Part shown: piece after piece, positions 1 through 5,732 of the stretch
Position numbering within the stretch: position 1 is the stretch's first letter
Layout: every line of letters begins with the position of its first letter
DNA from: Desulfofustis sp.
Lineage (GTDB): Bacteria > Desulfobacterota > Desulfobulbia > Desulfobulbales > Desulfocapsaceae
Assembly (NCBI GenBank): GCA_030145365.1
Contig: JAQYVS010000402.1
Location: 1-5,732 of the forward strand
Direction of reading: 5' to 3'
DNA length: 5,732 bases
Translations under genes and position numbers: made by a program
The notes under the pieces: generated by a model
The model's input: the letters and a program-made list of their open reading frames with translations, nothing else
Database searches by the model: none
Told to the model about the DNA's origin: nothing

Positions 1-2616
1 AACTGCCGGTAGTTGGTTGTAGAAATCGTAGGTTTTTCGTACCTGTGGATCCCGATAACTGATTATTGCCATATTGCCGGTAATGGAGCTGAACTGGATA
101 AAGCAGCCATAGGCACCACCAACCTGGCGGACACTGTTCCATAGGTAGTCGCGGGTCAAATAGGTTTTGAGAACTTCAAAGGAACCGCTGTAGCCGTTAC
201 CTGATTCAAACAGGGTGCCGCCCTGGACGGCAAATACAATTTCGGCAGCGGTGATAAACGCTTCATGATTCGGAATATCTTCGAGCCCAGGAGGTACTTG
301 TAGGCTGTTGGAGGTTACTGATAAAGAGTCAACCATCCTTTCGCCAATATCTTTGATACATTCAATATCTTGTTTTTCCCCGGTTAATGAGACCACCATG
401 TTATTGCGGTTGAGCAGGATTGAAGCCATGGCCAGGAGTGCTTCAAGAAAGTTATCTTCCTCGACGGGGTAGTTTGTTGCCAGATGTTTGAGTGTTTGAT
501 AAGCAGTGATACCGTTGAATTGTTCCTGATACTTTCCAGCCAGGCTGAGATGAGAAAAAACCCGGGTCGACGCCAGTCCATATCCTTCACTTTGAGCAGA
601 GTGTTCGCTCCAGGCAAATTCACGCCGGACAATTTCAGCGATATGGCTGCGATCAGAAAGTGACAGATCAGAGAAGAGATCAGCAATGAGATCGACTGCA
701 CGTTCGAGATATTCGGGGAGCACCTTCATGCTTATCCACATAATCGGTCGTACCGTTTCGGGCTCATTGTATCTCGTATAGGTGTTGATTGAATGATTGA
801 GTCCGCCGGTGCAGGTGGCAATTTCTTTGGCAAACTGCATATAATCGAGTTTCGTCGTACCGATTTCAGTGATTATGGTCCCGAACAGATCGAGTAAGGG
901 TGAATAGCGGCTGGGTAGAGACCTCAGATCCAGACCAACATCCAGATAGGAGATCCGATTGGTTGCCAGTTCGCTGATCAGAAATTGCTGATCATAAAAG
1001 GTCTCGGGATAGACCGTATGAAAATCAGCAGTGGTCGGAAGATCCAGCAGAGATAGTTGCGGAAGTTTCGCCAGCGTCGGGCCGTCATTTGGTGTCTGCT
1101 GCCTGACAATCAGTTCCTGGGTTCGATCAACCAGGGCCTTGACTGCTTCAGGAGATAATGGGTCTTCGTAACGGTTGAGTCGTTCCTGCTCCCGGCCTGC
1201 TGTTTCTTGTATTTTTTCTGCATCCGGCTCCAATACAACACTAACGGTGGCCGGATTGTCCAGCAGAGAGGTTTTGATCAATTGTTCAAAGAAATCGCTG
1301 TCCAGCGCCTTATTCCGTATGTTTGCCAGTATTTCTTCCGTTTTCAGTGCTGCAAAAGGATCGGTTCCATATTTAAAAGCACTCAGGGCTTTACCTTGAA
1401 GATCAAGCCCGCGTTGAGCCTTGCTGGCATCTTCACGAACGCCGAATTCATACTTGTTGAGCTCGGCTAAAACAAGATCCTGGGCCAATCCGGTGTTAAC
1501 CATATCCTGCAATGCATCATGATAGAGCGACTTGAAGGTTTCCAGGTGACCGGCTTCACTGCCGACCAGGTAAGTGATCATCAGCGTGTTGAAACATGAT
1601 GACGCAAGATACAGGCCTCCAAAATCGTTACATATCCCGCTGGAAATAATTTTATTTTTCAACGGCGATCCATCCGAGTTATACAAAATATTGGCGATAA
1701 TCTGAAACGCACTGTTCTGTTCGAGATCTGCTGTTGTCCCGACATGGGTCCCAACCGCAAGATAGGTGCGACCATCAGTCTGCCCCGATTCCACACCGTA
1801 TCTGTCATGAATTGTTACGGGCTTGGTAATCAAGGTTCCCAGATCAACACGAGAGCGTTTTTCTCTATTTTCAAAGCGGTTTAAAAAGTGTTCTTGCAAA
1901 AATTTCAGCTCATCTTCAAGCGGGGCGTCCCCATAGAGAAACAGGGTACAATTGCTCGGATGGTAATGTTTTTGATGGAATCCGCAAAATTGCTCGTAAC
2001 TGAGATCGGGAATGTTCTGAGGATCGCCTCCAGATTCATGGGCATAGGTCGATCCCGGCATCAAGCCTCCGAATATATGGTGAAAAATGAGCCGTATGGG
2101 GTCTGAAAAGGCACCCTTCATCTCGTTGAAAACAACGCCTTGAAACTGCAGGGGACTATCGAACGTTTCTTTATGGTAATGCCATCCCTCCTGTTCAAAG
2201 GTTTCTGGAGCTAGCAGAGGATTGAACACAACATCGCAATACACATCCATCAGGTTGAAATATTCTTTCAAGTTCCTGGTGGCAAACGGATAATAGGTGA
2301 TATCAGAGCCCGTCATAGCGTTGAGAAAGGTCATTAGACCACCCTTGTTTATCTCGCCGAAAACATCTTTAACCGGATATTTTTCTGATCCCATCAGCAC
2401 TGAATGTTCAAGAATATGAGCAACACCGGTGGAGTCTGTCGGTGTGGTGTTAAAGGAAACAGCAAAAGTTTTATTGTTATCCTGATTTTTTACTGCGAGA
2501 AGCGGGCAACCCAGAGCTTCATGTTCAAAATGATGGACGTCCGAGGAAATCTCATCGATGTGTTCGTATTGTTTGAGGCGAAACCCGGCGATTGTCGTTC
2601 CTTTTTGTTTGCTCAT
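1..2616 (-). CDS. M16C family zinc metallopeptidase, PreP/Cym1-like (C-terminus beyond window)
   Basis: The frame is open without a stop for 872 codons from ATG at 2616 to the window edge. The inverted zinc motif HILEH lies at residues 67-71 (H67 and H71 zinc ligands, E70 catalytic base), and the third ligand is E165 in VVFNEMKGAF, a PreP hallmark. Near the end, R830 and Y836 in VRQVGGAYG match the Arg/Tyr pair that the C-terminal half of M16 enzymes contributes to substrate binding. The expected order is M16 catalytic domain, inactive M16 domain, M16C-associated linker (about 465-710) and a second inactive half. Family members run to roughly 970 residues, so about 100 are probably missing. 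No signal peptide is seen, so it is likely cytoplasmic. In organelles PreP clears presequences and other unstructured peptides; the bacterial substrate is unknown. An in-frame TAA four codons upstream makes ATG 2616 the first start, but no clear Shine-Dalgarno precedes it. dtd lies 38 bp upstream. Family assignment is firm; the physiological role is inferred. Confidence 0.95.
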   Translation of the reverse strand, partial: MSKQKGTTIAGFRLKQYEHIDEISSDVHHFEHEALGCPLLAVKNQDNNKTFAVSFNTTPTDSTGVAHILEHSVLMGSEKYPVKDVFGEINKGGLMTFLNAMTGSDITYYPFATRNLKEYFNLMDVYCDVVFNPLLAPETFEQEGWHYHKETFDSPLQFQGVVFNEMKGAFSDPIRLIFHHIFGGLMPGSTYAHESGGDPQNIPDLSYEQFCGFHQKHYHPSNCTLFLYGDAPLEDELKFLQEHFLNRFENREKRSRVDLGTLITKPVTIHDRYGVESGQTDGRTYLAVGTHVGTTADLEQNSAFQIIANILYNSDGSPLKNKIISSGICNDFGGLYLASSCFNTLMITYLVGSEAGHLETFKSLYHDALQDMVNTGLAQDLVLAELNKYEFGVREDASKAQRGLDLQGKALSAFKYGTDPFAALKTEEILANIRNKALDSDFFEQLIKTSLLDNPATVSVVLEPDAEKIQETAGREQERLNRYEDPLSPEAVKALVDRTQELIVRQQTPNDGPTLAKLPQLSLLDLPTTADFHTVYPETFYDQQFLISELATNRISYLDVGLDLRSLPSRYSPLLDLFGTIITEIGTTKLDYMQFAKEIATCTGGLNHSINTYTRYNEPETVRPIMWISMKVLPEYLERAVDLIADLFSDLSLSDRSHIAEIVRREFAWSEHSAQSEGYGLASTRVFSHLSLAGKYQEQFNGITAYQTLKHLATNYPVEEDNFLEALLAMASILLNRNNMVVSLTGEKQDIECIKDIGERMVDSLSVTSNSLQVPPGLEDIPNHEAFITAAEIVFAVQGGTLFESGNGYSGSFEVLKTYLTRDYLWNSVRQVGGAYGCFIQFSSITGNMAIISYRDPQVRKTYDFYNQLPAV

Positions 2617-2654
2617 GTGAGGTAACCGTTAGTTTTTAAAATTATATGATGTTG

Positions 2655-3104
2655 TTAAAATGATTTATCCGAGTCAACCAGCAGGGTGACCGGCCCGTCA
2701 TTTATGATGGTCACTTCCATCATAGACTGAAATTTTCCGCTCGCTGTTTTTATATTCTGTTGGTCCACCTGTTCAATGAATCTCTGATATAGCGGTTCGG
2801 CTTTATCCGGCGATGCCGCGTTTGAATAGCCCGGCCGTCTGCCTTTTCTGCAATCTCCGTACAGGGTGAATTGCGATACAATAAGCATCTCGCCACCGAT
2901 ATCAGCCAGAGACCTGTTCATTTTTCCTGTATCGTCGGGAAAAATCCGTAAGTTGATAATTTTTTCAGCCAGCCAGTCAACATCTTTGTTTCCGTCGGCA
3001 GCGCATATGCCAATCAGGGCCACAAGGCCTGTCGAGATTGCCCCGAGTTGTTCACCATCCACAGAGACTGAAGCCCGAGAAACACGTTGTATTACTGCGC
3101 GCAT
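2655..3104 (-). CDS. dtd: D-aminoacyl-tRNA deacylase (DTD)
   Basis: This 149-residue protein has the normal length for bacterial DTD. The enzyme hydrolyses the ester bond of D-aminoacyl-tRNAs (and mischarged Gly-tRNA-Ala) in the cytoplasm, keeping D-amino acids out of translation. The N-terminus MRAVIQRVSRASVSV is the family signature. The SQFTLYGD motif lies at residues 77-84, with T80 long discussed as an active-site residue. NDGPVT at 135-140 holds the Gly-cisPro motif (G137-P138) that excludes L-substrates. ATG 3104 was chosen because it gives the canonical N-terminus. A GTG at 3143 is in frame and would add 13 residues (MKHQTSLVLSEKN), but they match nothing typical of the family. The Shine-Dalgarno for 3104 is poor. 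The gene is divergent from the VOC gene, and the M16C peptidase gene starts 38 bp downstream, so co-transcription is likely. Confidence 0.96.
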   Translation of the reverse strand: MRAVIQRVSRASVSVDGEQLGAISTGLVALIGICAADGNKDVDWLAEKIINLRIFPDDTGKMNRSLADIGGEMLIVSQFTLYGDCRKGRRPGYSNAASPDKAEPLYQRFIEQVDQQNIKTASGKFQSMMEVTIINDGPVTLLVDSDKSF

Positions 3105-3220
3105 ATTTTTTTCCGATAAAACGAGACTCGTTTGATGTTTCACACCCTGTATTGCAGGTCAATACCTACCCGGAAAACAGTAGGGATGTCAATCTATTAG
3201 GTAAAGGCGGGAAAACCAGC

Positions 3221-3249
3221 TTGTTGTTTGAAGGGCTGAGGATTATAGA
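3221..3249 (+). promoter_or_regulatory. Possible sigma70-type promoter for the VOC gene
   Basis: TTGTTG (3221-3226) and TATAGA (3244-3249) are separated by 17 bp and end 36 bp before ATG 3286. The spacing is ideal, but the hexamers match consensus only partly (3 of 6 and 4 of 6 bases). The position in the dtd/VOC divergent gap is right; the call rests on pattern alone. Confidence 0.3.
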
Positions 3250-3275
3250 TAGTCCACGAGAACTTGGATAGAATT

Positions 3276-3282
3276 GGAGGAG
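3276..3282 (+). promoter_or_regulatory. Ribosome binding site of the VOC gene
   Basis: GGAGGAG lies just before ATG 3286; its GGAGG core (3276-3280) is 5 nt from the start codon. It is the only strong Shine-Dalgarno in the window. It decides the start at ATG 3286 over the in-frame TTG at 3274, because that TTG overlaps the ribosome binding site itself. Confidence 0.8.
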
Positions 3283-3285
3283 CCA

Positions 3286-3666
3286 ATGTTCATAAAAAAC
3301 CTGGATCACTTTGTCCTGACTGTGAATGATATTGAGAAAACTTGCGAGTTTTATCACCAAGTGCTTGGACTCGAGAGCATCCATTTCGGCAATGACCGAA
3401 GAGGGCTGAAAGTTGGTCAACAGAAAGTAAATCTTCATCAATCCGGCCGGGAAATCTTACCCTGTGCATCTCATCCACTGCCCGGCTCAGCAGATCTATG
3501 CTTTATAACAGGAAATCCGATACATGAGGTTATCACACACCTGGAAGGGTGTCAGGTGATGATTGAACTTGGTCCGGTAAAACGAACGGGGGTAAACGGT
3601 CCCATGACATCGATTTACATCCGCGATCCCGACGGAAATCTGATTGAGATCAGTAACTACATGTAG
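3286..3666 (+). CDS. VOC (glyoxalase/bleomycin-resistance fold) family protein, GLOD5-like
   Basis: This 126-residue protein has the two-module beta-alpha-beta-beta-beta layout of a single VOC subunit. It starts FIKNLDHFVLTVNDIEKTCEFYHQVLGLE and ends IYIRDPDGNLIEISNYM, close to the pattern I recall for GLOD5-type proteins and bacterial entries labelled 'VOC family virulence protein'. Likely metal ligands are H8 (LDHF), H51 (VNLH) and E121 (LIEIS); a fourth would come from a dimer partner or water. PGSADLCFIT (66-75) and GPVKRTGVNGP (96-106) are further subfamily blocks. VOC enzymes include glyoxalase I, dioxygenases, epimerases and fosfomycin or bleomycin resistance proteins, and this subgroup has no established substrate that I can name. 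The protein is probably a cytoplasmic dimer. It is divergent from dtd and convergent with the PP2C gene, with 65 bp between stop codons and no evident operon partner. Fold is confident; reaction unknown. Confidence 0.93.
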   Translation: MFIKNLDHFVLTVNDIEKTCEFYHQVLGLESIHFGNDRRGLKVGQQKVNLHQSGREILPCASHPLPGSADLCFITGNPIHEVITHLEGCQVMIELGPVKRTGVNGPMTSIYIRDPDGNLIEISNYM

Positions 3667-3731
3667 GTACTAAAGCTCAGAGCAATTGGTTATCGGTGTC
3701 TGGGTTGTCGGTTCAAAACGGGGCCGGAGAA

Positions 3732-4481
3732 TCAAGGCGGGATTATGGCAACCAAGGTCACCGATATATTATCCTTTCCTCCGCTGTAATTTGCCCGGTC
3801 AATGAGCATTGTTGCTTTGACCTGCAGGTCCATGTCATACGACAGAATTTCTTCGATCTGTTCATCAGGAACCATGTCGGATAGACCATCGGTGCAGAGC
3901 AGGAAGATATCTCCTGGTTCGACTGTGCTGCCAATTAAATCCACTTCCAGATTTTCACTGCTGCCGACGACCCTGAGAATCAGGTTCTTCAAGGTATGAG
4001 TTTTGGCCTGTTCCCGGGTGATCAGGCCAAGATCTTGCTGTTCCTGTACAAAAGAGTGATCCGTGGTCAATTGATTGAGTCGCTGGTTGTGTAGCCGATA
4101 GGTTCGACTGTCACCCACATGACCAATGACAATGTCATTATCGAAGAAGACCAGCAGTTCAGCCGTACAGCCCATTCCTTCATGGGCTGGTTCCTCTTCC
4201 ACATGGGATAAAATTCTGGCATGGGCCGATTGGAAACATTCAAAAACCAGTTCCTGCACTGACTCTCGGGTAAGACAGTGCCTGGGGGTGGCGGAAAACA
4301 AGTCAATAACCGTTTCCCTGAACAGTGAGCTGGCCATTTCCCCTGCTGCGGCACCGCCCATTCCGTCGGCGACCAGGAAGTATCGATCTTCATTATTGAC
4401 AAGGCAGGTGTCCTCATTATAAGAACGTACAAGTCCCTTATCACTTTCACAGCAGGCGGTAATATGAAAGGACGGCTTCAT
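3732..4481 (-). CDS. PP2C-family (PPM) serine/threonine protein phosphatase
   Basis: This 249-residue protein is the length of a stand-alone bacterial PP2C such as PrpC/Stp. These metal-dependent enzymes remove phosphate from Ser/Thr in the cytoplasm, usually opposing Hanks-type kinases. Motifs occur in the family order: GLVRSYNED (16-24), VADGMGG with metal ligand D39 and G40, GMGCTAE (about 102-108; GTT is more usual), GHVGDSRTYRL with D124, a TLKNLILRVVGS block (about 163-174), LLCTDGLSD with metal ligand D198, and GGKDNISV with metal ligand D237. No membrane segment or extra domain is seen. Start choice is uncertain: ATG 4481 places the first PP2C motif normally, while an in-frame TTG at 4508 would add nine residues; neither has a clear Shine-Dalgarno. 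The kinase gene is divergent from it, making that kinase the likely partner; its 3' end converges with the VOC gene. Confidence 0.95.
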   Translation of the reverse strand: MKPSFHITACCESDKGLVRSYNEDTCLVNNEDRYFLVADGMGGAAAGEMASSLFRETVIDLFSATPRHCLTRESVQELVFECFQSAHARILSHVEEEPAHEGMGCTAELLVFFDNDIVIGHVGDSRTYRLHNQRLNQLTTDHSFVQEQQDLGLITREQAKTHTLKNLILRVVGSSENLEVDLIGSTVEPGDIFLLCTDGLSDMVPDEQIEEILSYDMDLQVKATMLIDRANYSGGKDNISVTLVAIIPP

Positions 4482-4698
4482 TTCATTAGTAATAAAATTA
4501 TGCGTCAACGTTTTGTAACTGCATTTCCGGCCGTTGACAAGTGGCTATATCAACCTGGAAATATTATCGATTATTGTCGAAGTGTTAATATAAATAGATT
4601 TCTGAATCAATCATTATATACTACGTTTCAAAGAACAAAATCGAGTCTTTTCACAGTACAACCATAAACTCTCCGGGATACGACTGACTGAGCAACGA
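4482..4698. promoter_or_regulatory. AT-rich divergent control region between the phosphatase and kinase genes
   Basis: This 217 bp head-to-head gap should carry promoters for both genes. A perfect TATAAT reads on the minus strand at 4614-4619, and an overlapping TATACT reads on the plus strand at 4617-4622. They could serve as back-to-back -10 elements, but neither has a convincing -35 at 16-18 bp. A partly symmetrical element, ATATTA/TAATAT flanking two TCGA sites, lies at 4561-4591. The functional claim is inference from gene arrangement. Confidence 0.45.
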
Positions 4699-5732
4699 AT
4701 GAGTGGAGCACAACCAATAAAATTCGGCAATAAATACAGCCTGCTTGACTTGATAGGAATTGGCGGTGTTGCCGAGGTGTATCGCGGAAAATTGACCGGC
4801 GATAAAGGATTTGAAAAGCTCATCGTTATTAAGAAACTATTAGCTCAGCATACCTCCGACAAAGAGATGGTTGGGATTTTCATCGACGAGGCCAGGCTGG
4901 CGGCCTTGTTGCAGCATGAAAACATTGCAACTACCCATGATTTTGGTGAAATCAACGGCGAGTACTTTCTGGCCATGGAGTACCTGTTCGGCAAGAATCT
5001 CCACTCCTTCATGGCCAGAGCCAAGACCCACCCTGAGCTTTTCGGGCTTGAACATGCACTGGCCATTGCTTCAAAAATCTGCGATGGGATGGATTACGCC
5101 CACAATCTCAAAGATCTGCAGAATAAACCCCTCAATCTTGTTCATCGGGACCTGACACCGCACAATATATTTGTCACCTATGACGGCAAGGTGAAGATCC
5201 TTGATTTCGGTGTTGCCAAGGCGGAAATCTTCGACAACAAAACCAGGGAGGGAGTGGTAAAGGGTAAGATTTCCTACATGTCGCCGGAGCGCCTTTCCGG
5301 GGAACCCATAGATTTACGATCAGATATCTTCTCCATCGGTATCCTGCTCTATGAGATGATCAGTAAGACGCGGATGTATCATGGAGATACCGCTGAGCTC
5401 ATAAGAAAATGCATCAACGTCGAATACCAGAAGCTTGAAGATCTTCTTCCGGATCTTCCTCCGGAAGTTTATGCCATCCTTGATAAGGCACTTGCCGTCG
5501 AGTTGGAGAAACGATATCAAAACTGTGCCCAGATGCATGCAGATATTGAAGATCTCCTGTTTCAAATGAGTCAGAGGATAGATTCGAGATATCTGAAGAC
5601 TTCGATTAGAGCCCTTTTTGCAGACGAATTTGAAGCAGATCGGGAAAAGATTTCCACAGCTTTGCGATACGATATTGATCAAAGCTCCATACCGAGCCGG
5701 GACAAAACAGATATTACCATACCTGGAAGGGG
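4699..5732 (+). CDS. Eukaryotic-like (Hanks-type) serine/threonine protein kinase (C-terminus beyond window)
   Basis: 344 codons are visible from ATG 4699 with no stop. The kinase domain spans about residues 13-285. The nucleotide loop is GIGGVAEV (20-27), the ATP-binding lysine is K45 in IVIK, and the helix C glutamate is probably E64. The catalytic loop is HRDLTPHN with D151 and N156, the magnesium-binding DFG is at 169-171, SPE at 195-197 replaces APE, D209 fits subdomain IX, and R272 fits subdomain XI. All residues needed for phosphotransfer are present, so it should be active. The usual Lys two residues after the catalytic Asp is T153, as often seen in myxobacterial-type kinases. After about residue 285 comes a charged, polar stretch with no transmembrane helix before the edge; what follows is unknown and could be a membrane segment or sensor or binding repeats. 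No strong Shine-Dalgarno precedes the ATG. The divergent PP2C phosphatase gene is the probable counterpart. Confidence 0.94.
   Translation, partial: MSGAQPIKFGNKYSLLDLIGIGGVAEVYRGKLTGDKGFEKLIVIKKLLAQHTSDKEMVGIFIDEARLAALLQHENIATTHDFGEINGEYFLAMEYLFGKNLHSFMARAKTHPELFGLEHALAIASKICDGMDYAHNLKDLQNKPLNLVHRDLTPHNIFVTYDGKVKILDFGVAKAEIFDNKTREGVVKGKISYMSPERLSGEPIDLRSDIFSIGILLYEMISKTRMYHGDTAELIRKCINVEYQKLEDLLPDLPPEVYAILDKALAVELEKRYQNCAQMHADIEDLLFQMSQRIDSRYLKTSIRALFADEFEADREKISTALRYDIDQSSIPSRDKTDITIPGR
5440..5463 (+). repeat. 12-bp imperfect tandem duplication inside the kinase gene
   Basis: GATCTTCTTCCG is followed at once by GATCTTCCTCCG, identical at 11 of 12 positions and in frame. It encodes DLLP-DLPP at residues 248-255, in the loop-rich C-lobe before the last kinase helices. 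It looks like a small in-frame slippage duplication; no function is implied. Confidence 0.6.

Larger units (their letters stand above)
3105..3285. promoter_or_regulatory. Divergent intergenic region between dtd and the VOC gene
   Basis: This 181 bp gap must hold the start signals for both directions if dtd and the peptidase form one unit. On the minus strand a perfect TTGACA lies at 3187-3192, but the best -10 at 17-18 bp is weak (around 3163-3169). GTCAAT occurs twice, 30 bp apart (3158-3163 and 3188-3193), and CCTG/CAGG forms a short inverted repeat at 3146-3158. None of these is enough to name an operator. Confidence 0.4.

Noticed and set aside
384..701. Minus-strand open frame of 105 codons
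   Set aside because: It lies inside the M16C peptidase gene on the same strand in another frame. The peptidase frame carries clear family motifs, and this product has no recognisable features.
3166..3185. CCTAC/GTAGG hairpin in the dtd/VOC gap
   Set aside because: A 5-bp stem with a 10-nt loop is too weak to call a terminator or riboswitch part.
3691..3766. Inverted repeat TATCGGTG/CACCGATA as a terminator between the convergent VOC and PP2C genes
   Set aside because: The 8-bp arms are 60 bp apart, one arm is inside the PP2C coding region, and no T-tract follows. Chance is likely.
4067..4450. Overlapping frames inside the PP2C gene on both strands (including 4126-4422 plus)
   Set aside because: All PP2C motifs lie in one minus-strand frame; the others are shadows with unusual composition.
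4534..4567. TTGACA (4534-4539) with TATTAT (4562-4567) as a kinase promoter
   Set aside because: The spacer is 22 bp, too long for a sigma70 promoter, and no better -10 lies 16-18 bp from this hexamer.
5320..5682. Minus-strand open frame of 120 codons antisense to the kinase gene
   Set aside because: The kinase frame is conserved through this region. The antisense product looks like a codon-bias shadow.
1..5732. CRISPR arrays, tRNA or rRNA genes, insertion sequences, defence or toxin-antitoxin genes
   Set aside because: None was seen on reading both strands. All five genes belong to ordinary known families, so a novel system is not supported here.

Overview
This 5.7 kb window carries five protein-coding genes, two of them cut by the window edges. 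The layout is: an M16C (PreP-like) metallopeptidase on the minus strand (1-2616, C-terminus missing); dtd, D-aminoacyl-tRNA deacylase, on the minus strand (2655-3104); a small VOC/glyoxalase-fold protein on the plus strand (3286-3666); a PP2C-type Ser/Thr phosphatase on the minus strand (3732-4481); and a eukaryotic-like Ser/Thr protein kinase on the plus strand (4699-5732, C-terminus missing). No RNA genes, insertion sequences, CRISPR arrays or attachment sites were seen, and no gene-free stretch exceeds about 220 bp.

The organism is a bacterium with moderate GC by eye. The kinase resembles those abundant in myxobacteria and other former Deltaproteobacteria (HRDLTPHN catalytic loop, SPE in place of APE). 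Together with the PreP-like peptidase and the GLOD5-like VOC protein, this loosely suggests Desulfobacterota or a related deltaproteobacterial lineage. That is inference; no marker gene fixes the taxon.

There are three transcription blocks. (1) dtd and the peptidase gene run the same way with a 38 bp gap and probably form one unit that starts in the 181 bp region shared with the divergent VOC gene. (2) The VOC gene is probably a single-gene unit with the best ribosome binding site in the window; it converges on the phosphatase gene with 65 bp between stop codons. (3) The phosphatase and kinase genes are head to head across an AT-rich region of about 217 bp.

The last pair is the most coherent functional unit: a kinase and an antagonistic phosphatase, both with intact key residues, likely form a reversible protein phosphorylation module. 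The dtd/peptidase pair links two housekeeping or quality-control activities: clearing D-amino acids from tRNA and degrading peptides. Every gene belongs to a known family, and I see no convincing evidence of a novel system in this window.
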